From Coptis chinensis (lineage: Eukaryota; Streptophyta; Magnoliopsida; Ranunculales; Ranunculaceae): a DNA stretch of 64,000 bases. The notes below the pieces were generated by a model. That model saw only the letters and a program-made list of their open reading frames with translations, had not been told where the DNA came from and did no database searches. Positions 1 through 11,789 of the stretch are shown here, in pieces; within the stretch, counting starts at the first letter, position 1; each line of letters opens with the position of its first letter. The position numbers were made by a program, and so were the translations under genes. The DNA is taken from assembly GCA_015680905.1 (NCBI GenBank), contig CM027380.1, forward strand, positions 53,709,001 to 53,773,000, written 5' to 3'.

Positions 1-2900
1 CTGACCAATTAGTATGATCGCAAATTAGATTCAATGCAAAGACTTTAGATTCTTTAATTTTTATATTTACTTTATCGCAGCTAACGAAAAACTTACATGC
101 TTATGTTGATCTTAATTTAATTCCAACATTAAAGGAAAATCTATAGGTACAGAATTTGTGGGGGTAATTATAAGATTATGTTTCCTATTTTTTAGGAAAT
201 AATTTATATAAATTCCAAATTGAAAGAGAATTCCTATTTTTGAAGTTCTTTCAATTGGAATGTTTTAAGCAATTCGCAATTTTATAAGATTATGTTTCCT
301 ATTTTTTAGGAAATAATCCAAATTGAAAGAGGATTCTTATTTTTGAGGAATTAGGAATTGGAATGTTTTAAGCAATTCGCAATTGATGGACTCTTATGAG
401 AGAGTGCCAAGTAGATATCCATGTCACCACAACTCTATTAGGAGAGGCCACTTAGGAGAGAGAGAAAAGTCTATATCTTATATTAGAGTGTCACCTAGGA
501 GAGAGAAAAATCTCTCTTAGAGGTCTCTATTTTAGTATATATAGATAGTAGATATATAGAAAGTTATACTTGAGATTAGCTTACAACACGACGCAATGAC
601 ATTATTCATAGCCTTTGGCAGGAAATATGATACAAGAGAATGAAGCAATTTTAAATCTCACCCTCTCTCACGCAATAGTTAGCATATCAAACTCGTCATC
701 CTCAGTGTATGGGAGATGGAGCCAGCAATAATAATATCCACATAAGATAGTCATCATATAACATTAAATGAGAATCAATCAATGAATACACAAAGTAGGC
801 TTAGAAACTAGTAAAAGCAAATAAATTAAGGTACAACATTATTTAGAGGTTGTTGCTTACCATCCAAGCAATTAGCTAGGTGTAAACGAATTGAAGAAAA
901 GTAACTATGTTGTATTTCTCGATCTTTTCTTCTTTTTTCTTTTTCTTTTTTTGAGCAAAAGGGAGATTTCTCGATCTTCTATGCTACCACATCATCGTCC
1001 ACTTGGCTCGAAAGGTAACCGAGACTAGAGAAACCTAGCCTAAGTAGTCTATTTTTTTTTATCGAAAAAACCAGCCTTGATCTGAATAGCTTAAATGGAA
1101 AATTAACCAAAAAGAGTAACCAACTTTGCCCGAAATTCAATTCAAACTTAAGAAATTGGTCAGTAAGAGGTATCGTTTCGCCAAAAAACTTCAATTGAAA
1201 AACCCCATTCTCAAATAATTAAAGTTGAAGCTCTCCGGAAAGCTCTCCAAACATTATCCAAGTTTAAAATAAATAATTTTGATTTTTGTTTTTTTAAATA
1301 TACCTAAGTAATTTTCGATGACAAGTTGACGGATAACACTTCTTATTGACAAATTCCCTAAGTTCATTCCCAATTGACGTAAAAAAAACGTTATTTACCC
1401 CAGTTGAATTTTCCTAGCTTAAATAGTTACACGCGAGTAAGATCTCCCTAAACACACTAGTGACTACCGCAAACTTGTACCCTTCGCCTATGCTATGCAC
1501 TTACGAAGCCGAGGGAAAGAGTGCAGAAAAGTTGGGCCTTAGGTTTTTAATTAATTTGAGAAGAAACCAGTGACATGATTGTGTGTTACTCATGATTTTG
1601 CGTCTTGGACTAATATTGAGAGATGCATGGAAGTAAAGATCAAAGGACATTATTTCGTTATCGCGTTTAACATGTCAATGGTGATCATTTTGATATTTCA
1701 CACTCCCATCGAAGTTAATTCATTCTGTATATACTAATAGTACTTATGCAACAATTTTATGCATACCCCGCAGTACAAAATTGCATCTGAGATTCTTAAA
1801 GCCATGGCTGAAAAGGACATTAATTCTGCTACCCCCTTACCTCATAGAAGCATTTGTACGTTAGTTCAGTTTGAAAGTGCAAGAGGTTATATAAGTTTGG
1901 TCCACGATATGATAAAACTTGAAGTTCTGCTGCCAATTTCTGAATCACTATTTTCTTCAATTTTAGGTTCGATTCTAAAAAGTTATTTAGTGATTTAAAA
2001 TCAGAACGAACAAGCTTCCTAGTCCCTATTTAATTTTAGTTGATTCACTCAGACGTTTTAATAGAAGCGAAGCTCAATGAATGCTCGATCTACTATACGA
2101 CACCAAGGGGGCCATTTGTTTTTGTTTTCGTAGTGAAGGATATCAGGTTTCTGTGTATATAGTGTATTAACTTTGACTGATGAAAACATTAACCTTGTAA
2201 TTTGATGATTAGAATCAACTGCAAATTAAATGTAGCTGCTTACGACCATCAGTTTAAAAAATTTGTCAAGTGCTGATCACAACTGAAATCTTGTCTTGTA
2301 AGGAGTAAGGACCATCAATTTCTTAGTTTATCAGATCTCCAATCGAATCAACCAAAAAAGAAACGGACCCAAAGCTAGAGATAACATTATCTTTAATCTA
2401 AATTAGGAAGCCACTACTAGTATTGGCTATATATATGAGTAGTAGTAATTAGTGGGAATGCAATCAGACAAAGACTTGGAAGTGTTGAATTGAAGTACCT
2501 GAAACGCAACTTTCAATCAAAGCTGGGATCACATTTTATTAAAAGCGACGCATAACTACAATATTATTACAATATATTATGTTGGCACCCCTATATAACC
2601 ATATATGTTAGGTTTCTCAAACCGCAAGATAAGCAATTTTTATGACCAAGCCAAAGATGGTATTTCGTTATGATAGATATTTAATGAAGGCAATCATCAA
2701 TCATAAGCGGAAAATGTACTCTTAGGGTATACACAACCCTTGAATTCCGGTGTTTAGTTTTCGAGGATCATCTATTGGTCTTTTTTTAAGATCATCTATT
2801 GCTCCAGAACTTATATATGTCCATAGGTTAATTGACAGCAATGCAAGGACAACAATGAGCAAATCATGCACGAAGTTTGATTAATTAGGGCGTATAGGTC
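1..2900. other. AT-rich intergenic DNA, no gene recognised
   Basis: I see no coding exon I can name. Open frames here, such as one at 1759-1998, are short, have no recognisable domain and sit in AT-rich sequence. The only clear structure is a tandem duplication at 168-384. The final part leads into the promoter of the small gene at 3050. Confidence 0.6.
168..384. repeat. Two-copy tandem duplication of about 110 bp
   Basis: Copy one is about 168-281 and copy two about 282-384. Both begin TTATAAGATTATGTTTCC and end in TTTTAAGCAATTCGCAATT. The second copy lacks about ten bases in the middle and has several substitutions. No coding content. Confidence 0.85.
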
Positions 2901-2943
2901 ATAGTGGTATTAACTATTAAGTGCACCACACACCAACCACACA

Positions 2944-2951
2944 TATATATA
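2944..2951 (+). promoter_or_regulatory. TATA box of the DUF7722-like gene
   Basis: TATATATA lies about 100 bp before the ATG at 3050. It is followed by a CT-rich leader (the CT run at about 3018-3031), a usual plant core-promoter layout. Position and composition are seen directly. Function is inferred. Confidence 0.55.
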
Positions 2952-3049
2952 GACGTCTAAGTGTTAACATAAGTTTACTCAAGTTTCTTCATCTTCAATT
3001 CTTGACTTGGGTTTCATCTCTCTCTCTCTCTGTAAAGGAGGATAAATAT

Positions 3050-3391
3050 ATGGCTTTGAGGTGGCTTGTAAACACTGTGTGTACCTCAACTTTTGGATAC
3101 CCAAAGGACTTGAACACAAAACACAGCCACCCTATGGTATACCCAAATGGAGACCTAATTAACAAGAGCCAGCCGAAAGACACATACGGAGAATCACTTA
3201 AGGAAGAGATCTGTGCTACAATGTTCCAAATGCCCCTTCACTATCCTCGCTACAAGAAGGCAGATTATGAAAAGATGGAGGAGTGGAAGGTGGACATGCT
3301 ACTGAGACAGTATGGGCTTAGTTATGAAGGCAGCCTTTCTGAGAAAAGATCATTTGCTATGGGTGCTTTCTTGTGGCCTGATCAATATTGA
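3050..3391 (+). CDS. Small DUF7722-like plant protein
   Basis: A single-exon frame of 113 residues starting at the ATG at 3050 (MALRWLV). An open frame runs further upstream to 2921, but that start is a GTG and lies in the leader, so I reject it. The C-terminal third carries a conserved block, MPLHYPRYKKADYEKMEEWK, then LLRQYGLSYEG and the terminal SFAMGAFLWPDQY. I recognise this as the signature of small plant proteins catalogued as DUF7722. Their biochemical role is unknown to me. The N-terminal part is variable and shows no membrane segment or clear transit peptide. A TATA box and CT-rich leader precede it, and the frame is intact with no internal stop, so this is probably a functional host gene. 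The family label is from memory. Confidence 0.82.
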   Translation: MALRWLVNTVCTSTFGYPKDLNTKHSHPMVYPNGDLINKSQPKDTYGESLKEEICATMFQMPLHYPRYKKADYEKMEEWKVDMLLRQYGLSYEGSLSEKRSFAMGAFLWPDQY

Positions 3392-4060
3392 TCACTGCCC
3401 CGCCTGGCCCGTCAAAGCTTACTACATAGTATTTATATAATAGAATAATGCACTAGATTATGTGTGACTGCTAGTTACTATATCAATCGTTGTCGCCTAT
3501 GTCCATGATTTGAATTTTCATTGGAGTTTCAGGGTGTTATCAGTTAATATTGCCTAGTTCCAGTGATGAGCAATGAAGGCAAAGATGGTGTATGTTTCAG
3601 TAATGACATAGTTCTGGCCAATTAGGACTTATTTTGATAAAATACATTAGTTTTACATTGGAACATCTTAATTGTAATAGAATTTATTTACAAAAGAGTA
3701 GTGATGATATTGTGTGGATGCTTTTTCCTTCGTCTTTTATAGTACTTCCCTGAGCAATTGGGTTGGACATGGTTCGAGTACATGGGGTGACCTCCGGCAA
3801 ACCACTCGTCGAATTTGAGGAGGAACATGTCAACTATCTGCAGGTTTTATTGGATTTCATATTCTAAAAAATTGATGAGATTTGTAATGAAGCCCGTGGT
3901 CTGAAAGCGTCGGAATGGCCCATATATTTTGAAAAGATATTCGGAAAGCCCGTAGGCAATCCATTCAACACACCTAATTTTAAAGGCCAGCCCATCCCTC
4001 AAGTTTAGAGGGCTTCATGTTGGTTGTTGCTCCCCCAGCCTTGCCCATTTGACAGCGAGT
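3392..4060. other. 3' flank of the small gene and anonymous DNA
   Basis: Candidate poly(A) signals of the AATAAT type follow the stop codon at about 3440. The rest has no recognisable gene or repeat terminus. Confidence 0.45.
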
Positions 4061-4277
4061 AGTGATGGCAATGTCCATCTAGCTAGAATTCTAGAGTCTA
4101 GACCGAAACCCGACCAAAAAAATTGCACCAAACCTAAACCCGTAAAACCCCCAACCCGAAGTCCCGAACCCAGACCAAAAACATAAAGTTTGGTTTGGAT
4201 ATACTGAAATACTATATAGTATGCGAACCCAAGCCACGATCGGGTGTTTTTCAAATCTTTAAACACGTCATTTCTAA

Positions 4278-5018
4278 CATCTCTCTGATAGTATGATTTT
4301 TTGAATTCTAGTTATAATCTAAAAAATAATATAAAAATATTAGGAGGGATTGAATATAATTTGAGTGACGTGAATGAGATTTTCTAAATTATTTTAAATA
4401 ATATGAAACTAATTCTAATTTCAATAAAGTGAGAGAATTTTTGGTAAATTGTTTAAAAAGGAGGGAGCTGATTAGAATAATTAAGGGAGGTAGTTCTAAA
4501 ATTATAAAATAGAGAGATTACAAATACACAGTTCAGTTGAGAAATTTTCCTCCTAAAGATCCAGCTATCATATAGTGTAGAGAGTGTAGAGATATCTCTA
4601 CACTATATGATAGCCGGGTTTTAAGGAACCCTTCCCCACTATGGAGTAGGCTAATTTAGATCTCCTTATTTACTTAATTTAGAAACACCTCTCTCATTAA
4701 ATTTATCCCTCACTAAATTTAGAATAATCCCCACTTTTATTAATATAATTTGAATAAGGTCCTTTTTGTATTAATAATTTAGAAACACCTATCTAATATC
4801 ACTTAAATTAAATAATTACCCCCATTTCCCACATTGAAATTAAAACAAATCCTTTTTTATTAGTGATAATTTAAAATAATCTCCCTAATATCACTTAAAT
4901 AACATAATTATCTCCAATTTTGTTTTAAAAAAATAAATAGATGAGTCTTTCCTATAAAATTACAATTACGATTTACAATTATAATCCAAAAAAACCATAC
5001 TAACTATCGATATAGAGG
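4278..5018. mobile_element. Fold-back (MITE-like) element of about 740 bp
   Basis: The two halves are imperfect inverted copies. The left end reads TCTCTGATAGTATGATTTTT. The right end, reverse complemented, reads TATCGATAGTTAGTATGG followed by a T run. Matching continues through AT-rich stretches containing AATCTCCCTAATATCACTT-like words to a perfect central hairpin at 4565-4613. No open frame. Target duplication not resolved. Confidence 0.6.
4565..4613. repeat. Perfect 19-bp hairpin at the centre of the fold-back
   Basis: Arms 4565-4583 and 4595-4613 are exact reverse complements (left arm CTATCATATAGTGTAGAGA) around an 11-base loop. Pairing continues imperfectly outwards on both sides. Confidence 0.9.
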
Positions 5019-6115
5019 GGCGGGTGAACTTAAGAAAACCGATGTGTAGCACGGTTTGCATACTTGTACATCTCCAACTCCAGGTCAATCCGAACCCGAC
5101 CCCAAATTTATACCGAAACCAGTTAAAGGGTTAAAAAAACTGAATTTGACCCCGGATCGAATTGAAACCCAAACTAAGACCCAACAAATCCAAATCCAAG
5201 TACTAACACCCGCCCCATCTAGGGGTGCCACTTTTTTCCAAAATTCCAATCTGAAAAACAATTAGATTCGGCATAAATATTACTTGTTCAATTTTCAAAA
5301 ATCCGATTTAAATTTGGACAGATGATTTATGAAATTTCAATTTTTTTTTATCAAAAATGATTATTTGAAATTAAATATACTATATCTAAAATTCTAAAGT
5401 AATTAGAATTATTTTAATACAATCTCACTCTTTTTTGCCCATTTACATTGGATTAACTTGCATTAATCAATATATATAGTACAAACAAACTAAAAACCCC
5501 TAGAGTTAGTGTTAATTGTACAAGTTATAAAATAGATTTAATGTTAAGATATTAAATTTTCTATAATTTCTAACTTTTATTTTTTTTTTCATCTGAATTT
5601 TTCCAAATTTCAATTTTCATCTGATTTCCAAAACAAATCGGATCAGATCGGATTTAGCACAACATATCTTTTTTCAGAAAAATCCGAAATTGAAAGCTCA
5701 TATTCTGATCTGGTCCGGCCGAAGCACACCCTACACCCACCCTAAGACCACCTAAAAATGATTACTCATATTATTTTCTTCTCAATTGCATGTAAATACA
5801 TCAAACCAAATTACCCGGCTCGTATCCAAACCCAAACCCATCCCGGTTACAACTGATTCGGTTTGATCCTGGGTTACTCTAAACCTATTCAAAATCTGAA
5901 GATTTGGGTTCAGTCCAAGTCATCGTTTGGTCATCCCCGTAAGTGATGATCAATGGAGGAAAGGGAAGATAACAAAAGAGTCCATAGATTATTTCAAAAA
6001 TTCAAAACACACAGCTCATAAAAGTTTAAAAATAAGGGGTAGATTAAGAAAACGAAGAAATTTAATTCAACTAAAATTCGTAGCTATCTCGTGCAGAATT
6101 TTGAGTCACCATATC

Positions 6116-6508
6116 TGTAGTAATCAAGAATCTTCTACTAAGATTAGCAATGAATTGAACTGGTTTGAATTGGGTTGATCATAAGAAAGAGATGAAGCTC
6201 AAGCTTTATTGTTTATCATTAATGGTGGTTACAAATCACTTTCTCTCTTACTATTTTGCTCTAGTTTTATAGTTTTTTGTGGAATGAATCGAATGAATCC
6301 TTTTTCTTCCTCCTTCTGATCTTTATATAGTGTTCCAGTTGTAGTCTTGCCCAATTATTTCCTGCCACGTGTCCCTTCTCTTCTTCCTCCTCTTTTTCCC
6401 GCTTTAAACCTGCAACATATGAACTTACGCGTGAGATAAATGTCGATATTTTGAGTTATTTACGATATATGGGATGGAATATCGGGTTGACGATATTTGT
6501 CCATGACA
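6116..6508 (-). repeat. Element A 3' LTR
   Basis: Begins TGTAGTAATCAAG and ends GTCCATGACA on the plus strand. It matches 36098-36520 along its length with scattered substitutions. The 5-bp ATATC lies just outside at 6111. Confidence 0.88.
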
Positions 6509-6520
6509 TCGGCCCCTTTC
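6509..6520 (-). other. Element A polypurine tract
   Basis: On the minus strand, GAAAGGGGCCGA lies directly before the 3' LTR, the expected place for the plus-strand DNA primer. Confidence 0.65.
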
Positions 6521-6655
6521 GAAACTTTCAAATTTCAATCTCGAAAATTTGAATGCTTCGAGAAACAACCGGGCAAAAACAAAAAATTTCAAACTAAAAA
6601 TTCAAATTATCAAGCGGTTACTGTTAGAAACGAAAAACGGTCTCAAAATACCGAA

Positions 6656-6663
6656 TATAAAAC
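6656..6663 (+). promoter_or_regulatory. TATA box of the element A antisense gene
   Basis: TATAAAAC is followed by a CT-rich leader. A candidate leader intron runs 6800-6997 (donor GTAAGG, acceptor TTTCAG), and the first ATG is at 6999. The element thus seems to carry a plant-type promoter running opposite to its own pol gene. Confidence 0.5.
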
Positions 6664-6998
6664 TCACTTTCACTTTCTCTCTCTTCACTTATTCGCACAA
6701 AAGCTTGAAACACTAAAACCCCACCACCATTAACAACCTCTGAAAAGCTTCATTTTGGAATTATTCGCTGTCTTCTTCACCAGATTTTCCTGCAATCTTG
6801 TAAGGTTAGTTAAAATAAAACTTCAATATGTTTTTTGTTATCCTAAACACTTCTCTTTTCGTTTATTTATTTTTAATAACGCATATGTTCCTCTTCTTAA
6901 ATTAAGAGAGTTAGGGTTAGGGTTTTAACTTAAATATTTTATCTGTACAATACCTATACTAACTAGATTTTGAATTATAATTTTAGATTTGTTTCAGT

Positions 6999-7232
6999 AT
7001 GGATAAGAGAAAAACTTGTGTTAATTTTAGGCGAACACTTTCAAAACAATCCTGGCTTCGACGTCAAGAACGTATGCTTTTGAGACACACATCCTCACCT
7101 CAAAACCCGACATTGTCACCACGAAACCTCAATACGAGTATAACAAATAAAATATTATACAATTAGACTGAGTATAGCGATAGTAGTACCAATAAAGGAT
7201 ATAATTCTAATAACAAATTTATTGTTTCTAGT
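6999..7232 (+). pseudogene. Element A antisense ORF, 5' piece (cut by element B)
   Basis: The ATG at 6999 follows a candidate leader intron (6800-6997) by one base. The frame starts MDKRKTCVNFRRTLSK and runs 55 codons to a TAG at 7164. It is basic (Arg/Lys-rich) at the N-terminus. Element B is inserted at 7233, and the remainder of the gene resumes at 18538. I do not recognise the domain. That it belongs to the plus-strand gene of element A is inferred from the promoter, splice signals, position and strand. Confidence 0.45.
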
Positions 7233-7917
7233 TGTAGGGGATTTTTCGAGTATCCCTTAATCTTCCTCTGTGTCTTGTGATCTAGAAGCTTTTACTTTGT
7301 AGAGAAGGGATGAGATGATTGTGAGTTCAGGGTTGAACCGCCTGGCAGCTGCCTACGTATCTCTTTGTTTATTTAGGAGAATCAAACCCTATTTTGCATA
7401 GTTCCTATGAGCGAATTCCTATGGTTTATATAGGAAGAGCTTTGAGAGTCCTAGGATTAGGGTTGTCCTCTTCGCTTGTGAGTTCCCTTCCATCTTTGGA
7501 CTCTACCTTCCTATTAGGAATCCTCTCCTTATGGAAGTCTGAATCTAGACCATATCTTATTAGAGATAGGTTTCCTTGTTGATCAGTATGTCCCATCGTA
7601 TATAGGAAGATTATATCTAAAAGGTATCTCTTAAAGATATGCAATCACGATTCCTTCCTCATCATCAAAGATCACCCTCTTCAGTTTTCTTCTATTCAGG
7701 AACTGTCTATATCAGTTCCTAACGACTTGGAGAACTGCTATGCTTATAGGTGGTCAGTCACATGCCTGGCACATGCCTACTAAACACTAGTGCTAAACAC
7801 GAGATCACTTATTTATAGAACTGATCCGATGGTCCTCATCCCATTCTGGACATCTATAGTCCTAGGTTATTTCCCATACATGTGTCATCCATCTAATGAC
7901 GGAAAATCCCCCTTATA
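7233..7917 (-). repeat. Element B 3' LTR
   Basis: Plus-strand start TGTAGGGGATTTTTCGAG, end AAATCCCCCTTATA (CA decayed to TA). It aligns end to end with the solo LTR at 33643-34318 and with both ends of the deleted copy at 18415-18537. Confidence 0.88.
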
Positions 7918-7933
7918 GATGCCCCCTCTCGTG
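7918..7933 (-). other. Element B polypurine tract
   Basis: On the minus strand, CACGAGAGGGGGCATC abuts the 3' LTR. The purine run GAGAGGGGG is typical of the plus-strand primer. Confidence 0.65.
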
Positions 7934-8144
7934 CCATCTAAAACGTGGGCACTTGAAGCGACACTGCTTTTGGCGTGAGAATCTTTTTGCTGAACAGTTA
8001 TTGGAACTGATTATGTACTCAACTAATTAAGGCTCTGAAAAGATGGCTCGAACAGACATGCCGTTTCCTGAAAAAGGTAATGATGGCAGTTCCATCCTGA
8101 AAAGACGCAATGCTTGGGATAATCGTAACCGTTTATCTTATCTG

Positions 8145-8152
8145 TATATAAA
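8145..8152 (+). promoter_or_regulatory. TATA box of the element B antisense gene
   Basis: TATATAAA lies about 117 bp before the ATG at 8269, with a CT-rich leader between. It is oriented opposite to the pol gene of element B. Confidence 0.5.
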
Positions 8153-8268
8153 GGATCTGGTGAGAGAACCCTCATTATCTCTTCCGCTACTTTTTTCTTG
8201 TATACTGAACCTTTTGATCTCCCGTTTAGGGTTTAACCAAAACTTGAAACTTTCTATCTTTTCTGATC

Positions 8269-10952
8269 ATGAATCCCAACTGGTCACTTGTAAACTTCAG
8301 AGATCTTTCCTCCCTAGAGCTAATCCAAGAGAAATTCCACATCCCCTTGATGATATCAGTCTGGAGCGGGGGAGGTTGTCTGATGAGTTAGCCTACAAGG
8401 AAGTGGCGCTCATCACCATTGGTAAACTCAGGGCTGGACTCACTCGTCCCCTCCACCCACTATTAAGAGAGTGCCTGATTCACTTCAATCTTACTCTTGG
8501 TCAAGCAGCACCTTTGTTCTACATAACTGTTATGTACTCTGCCATATTGGCCAAGAGGCATGGATTCGTTATGAATTGTTGGGTGTTTGGGTACTTTTAT
8601 GAGGTTCGGCGTATTCGGGACCAATCTTATTACTATCTCATGACCAGAGACAAGAACTCTCCGATTGTCTTTTTCGAGGGGAAGTAGAGTGACAAAGGCT
8701 GGGCTGATCACCACCTTCGTGTGTTGGGTGATGCATGGGACGTTCGTCCTTCTGATACTGACGATGAGCCTATGGGAATTCCTCTTCCCAGAAAACACAC
8801 TCATGCTCCAACCAATAAGTCTCTTTTCTTAAGAATTTTGCAATTACTATAAGAGTCTTTCGACTTAGTTTCTATACTATTTTTCCTTAGATGACTCTTC
8901 CCCTTGGAATCAACTAACTGCTACTGATGCTGCTACGGTAGACTTAATCAAGAAGATCCACAAGGAACAAAGGATGCCTTGGGTGATAGTTCCTGATCCC
9001 ACCTGTCTTTTTGAATATTTTAACATGTCTGCTGAAGATTTGCTTCAACTTGCCCCCGACTTTTCCCCTTTTGGGATAAACACTGTGAATTCTGGCGCAC
9101 AGTACTTCCTCCTCCTGTGGATTAGGATGTTGGACTTCTTCCTCCTACAGTTCAGGATGAATCCTCTTTGAGTACTAGAAGAAGAGGAAACGCAAGGAGA
9201 AGAGCTCTGTGGATGCCTTCGGTGATGCTGTGACATCGGGCTCAGTTCAGGAGCCTACAGTCAGTGATGATTGTGTGATCATTGGCGGGAGGCACCCTGA
9301 ACTGCCTCATGAATTGCTAGCGGCAAGCAATTTTAAAAGGGAAGTATATGCGTCCAACCGTTCAAGATTGAAGAGAGTTTACCCTGATCCTGCTTCTGAT
9401 ATTGCCCCATCTAGTAAGAAAATGAAATTTCATCCTCTCACTATGAATGAAGAAACACTTTTTAAGGTTCCTGATAGTATTCCCCACTCTGCTAAGTCTT
9501 TTGAGAAAGTAGTTATATCCCTACCAGTTCCAGATCCTCCTACAGGTTCTGCACAAGTTGGTGACAATGTACCTCTGACTGTTGACCCTTCCCTCCCTGA
9601 TAATCGTAAGGGGAAGGGCATTGTAGAGACAACTGCTGTAACAATTGCTCTCCCTCCTCCTCGATTTGGTGATAGGAGAAGGGTGAGTGATGACATTCCC
9701 TTCTCGCCACGATCCCCAGATTCCCCTAAAAGAGAGATGATCGTAGAGGTGAGGCGTTGGGGCTAAGCTGATGAGCTTCATGTTACCAACAAACACTCTG
9801 TTAATGATGTTGATATCGCGCTTGGAGTTCTGAAAGCTGCGCGGCTTCCTGTTGACAAAGTTGAAGCCAATATGGTTGGGAGCCTGGATCTGTCTTTTCA
9901 CCAATCTACTGTTCATCTTGCCAAGGTGAGACTTTCTTCTCTGTTCAATGTTATGTTTCTCTCATTGTGTTACTTACACATTCTATATTCTTTTCCAGTT
10001 AGTGAATAACTTTTTGGCCATGAAAGAACCCATCTTTGCGGCCTCTGCTGATACATCTACTGATGTCATGGCTACCGGTGAGCTGATCTGGGTGAAAGAG
10101 GCTGCTGAGAAAAGAACTGAGGAGCTGCAGATCCAGGTTGACCTGCTCTTGGCAAAAGAAAAGAAATCTGATACTGGCTTCAAGAATATGAGAGACACTA
10201 TCTCCAACCTTCGGAGCTCTCTAGAAAAAGCCCAAAAAGGAGATGTTGATGCTGCCTCTTGGAAAGTGAAGTTCTTGGAACTGCGCTCCCACTTCACCAC
10301 CTTGCAAACAAAGCATGACCAAGTCTAAGGGGAACTTCACCGTAGGAACACCGAGATGAGAACCCTTGGCCAAGCCATTGACCATGCAAATAACGTCATA
10401 TTAGGCTACGAGAGGGCTCTAAAAGAGAAACATTTTCACTCTGATAAGAATGTTGGTGACCTATTGGCGGAAACCTTTGAATTCTATTCCCAAGTGGTGA
10501 AGGAGGTGAAGAAGAGATCAGCTGAAAATGCCATTCGTTTTGCTCTTAGAGTGCTCGATGTTTCTGAAGAGTCCTTCAATGCAGCCAAACAAGTTAAGTT
10601 TGAGGAGGCTATTGAGGCTACTGGGTATGTTTCTCAGTTGGATGATCAGGGGCAGGTGACCAATCCTGTCATCTCATTTCCTGATCTGAGCACCAGTATT
10701 TTAGCTATTCATAATGAACTTATGCCTGATGCCTCCTCATCTTCTAAAGAAGACACCGATGATGACATGCCTCCCGTTCAGCTTCCTTTTTTTCTAGTGC
10801 CAGCTTCAGGTGAGTGTTCTGTTCAGCCTTCAACCGTTCGAGCCAATCTAACCACACAGTCTGTTCCTGAGAGTGAACCAGGAGTTCTTGACGATGATGC
10901 AGCAACAAGCACTGATGGTGAACCGAAGTTTGAATCTACCCCTACTCAATAG
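8269..10952 (+). pseudogene. Element B antisense gene (Transposase_28-like, coiled coil), broken
   Basis: The ATG at 8269 starts MNPNWSLVNFRDLSSLELIQ. A frameshift near 8345 leads to the conserved domain DELAYKEVALITIGKLRAG, PLHPLLRECLIHFNL, then AILAKRHG. This resembles the Pfam family called putative gypsy-type transposon (Transposase_28), found inside Tat elements. A stop lies at about 8685. Two small introns fit: 8819-8890 (acceptor CCTTAG) and 9926-9998 (donor GTGAGA, acceptor TTTCCAG). Exon 2 includes PWVIVPDPTCLFEYF and a long Pro/Ser/Asp-rich linker. The last exon (9999-10952) is a long heptad-rich coiled coil with one internal stop (10326), ending in an acidic tail and TAG. It is a decayed gene with its own TATA box. 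The function of the family is unknown. Confidence 0.72.
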
Positions 10953-11441
10953 GCTAAATAAAGACTTAGCCTTTCAATTGATGATTTAGAAAACAATTAT
11001 TTTTAAACAATTATTCTATGGGTATGTAATATTGAGCTATGTAGCTCACATACTATTTACTTACTGAGCTCTGTAGCTTTTCTATTTTATGCATGCATAC
11101 TATTTACTTACTAAGCTCTGCAGCTCTTCTAGTTTATGTATACATTAGAAACATTTTATGTTATATGACATGTACTACTATGCATACTCTACCCCTGATA
11201 CCCCCAAAGTTTATTTGGAACAACAATAGGTGACCCTAGTAGGCTAAACATATTAAAATGAGGCATAACTAGAATTTGATTAGGATATCATGGAAGGCAT
11301 TCAAGTTAACTGTAACTGAAAGTTCGATCGTAATAGAGACATATGTCTTTGCGAAAGTAACTTGGTGGCATGAGCACAACACTGTGTTTAATAACGATAG
11401 GTCCTATTTATTTAAAAAATAAATAAGGTATCGCCAGAACA
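10953..11441. other. Element B spacer between antisense gene and LINE insert
   Basis: Non-coding. It contains a short duplicated motif, TACTATTTACTTACT(G/A)AGCTCTG, at about 11050 and 11099. It lies in the variable 3' zone of the element. Confidence 0.5.
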
Positions 11442-11457
11442 GCAGTGGGGGAGTCTT

Positions 11458-11773
11458 TTTTTTTTCAAATTAAGCTGGGGTTAGGCTAACCCCCACCTGT
11501 ATTAATAAAAACTAAGATTTTCTTACATAGATTCTCCTTCCTATATCCTCATTTACAATATTGTGAAGATCATGATCGATAGGAGGAACAAAATGCAGAG
11601 TAGAGAAATTAACATGCTGATCAAGACTAGCAAGATAGTCCGCAGTTCTGTTCACCTCTCTAAATACATGCAAAAAAGAGATGAATCTGAATTTTGACTT
11701 TTTTTCTTCTATGGCAACAAGCACATCTCGACAATACCACGGTGGTTTCTCCAGCTTGTTGATTGTGTTGATT
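11458..11773 (-). mobile_element. 5'-truncated LINE insertion with 16-bp target duplication
   Basis: The repeat GCAGTGGGGGAGTCTT occurs at 11442-11457 and 11774-11789. Between them is a minus-strand LINE tail. A T run on the plus strand (poly-A on the minus) is followed by the C-terminal part of a LINE RNase H (minus-strand motif FREVNRTADYLASLDQH). The length of about 316 bp shows strong 5' truncation. Confidence 0.85.
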
Positions 11774-11789
11774 GCAGTGGGGGAGTCTT

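Larger units (their letters stand above)
4060..5940. mobile_element. Patchwork of non-autonomous, probably hAT-like DNA transposon debris
   Basis: Both flanks of the fold-back at 4278-5018 are rich in ACCCGAACCC-like words (4090-4240 and 5080-5225). Similar words recur at 5810-5930, next to sequence starting TAGGGGTGCC (5220) and ending CACACCCTA (about 5727). This composition is common in degraded plant hAT-type non-autonomous elements. I could not define a clean target duplication, so exact boundaries and number of elements are uncertain. Confidence 0.35.

Noticed and set aside
1759-1998. Open frame of 79 codons
   Set aside because: No recognisable motif, no promoter or splice context, AT-rich intergenic setting.
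2921-3049. Upstream extension of the DUF7722-like gene
   Set aside because: Would need a GTG start and translation of the leader next to the TATA box. The ATG at 3050 fits the family start.
5220-5727. A complete hAT element with TAGGGGTG/CACACCCTA ends
   Set aside because: The flanking octamers match at only five of eight bases and the ends are not aligned well. Kept only as part of the patchwork.
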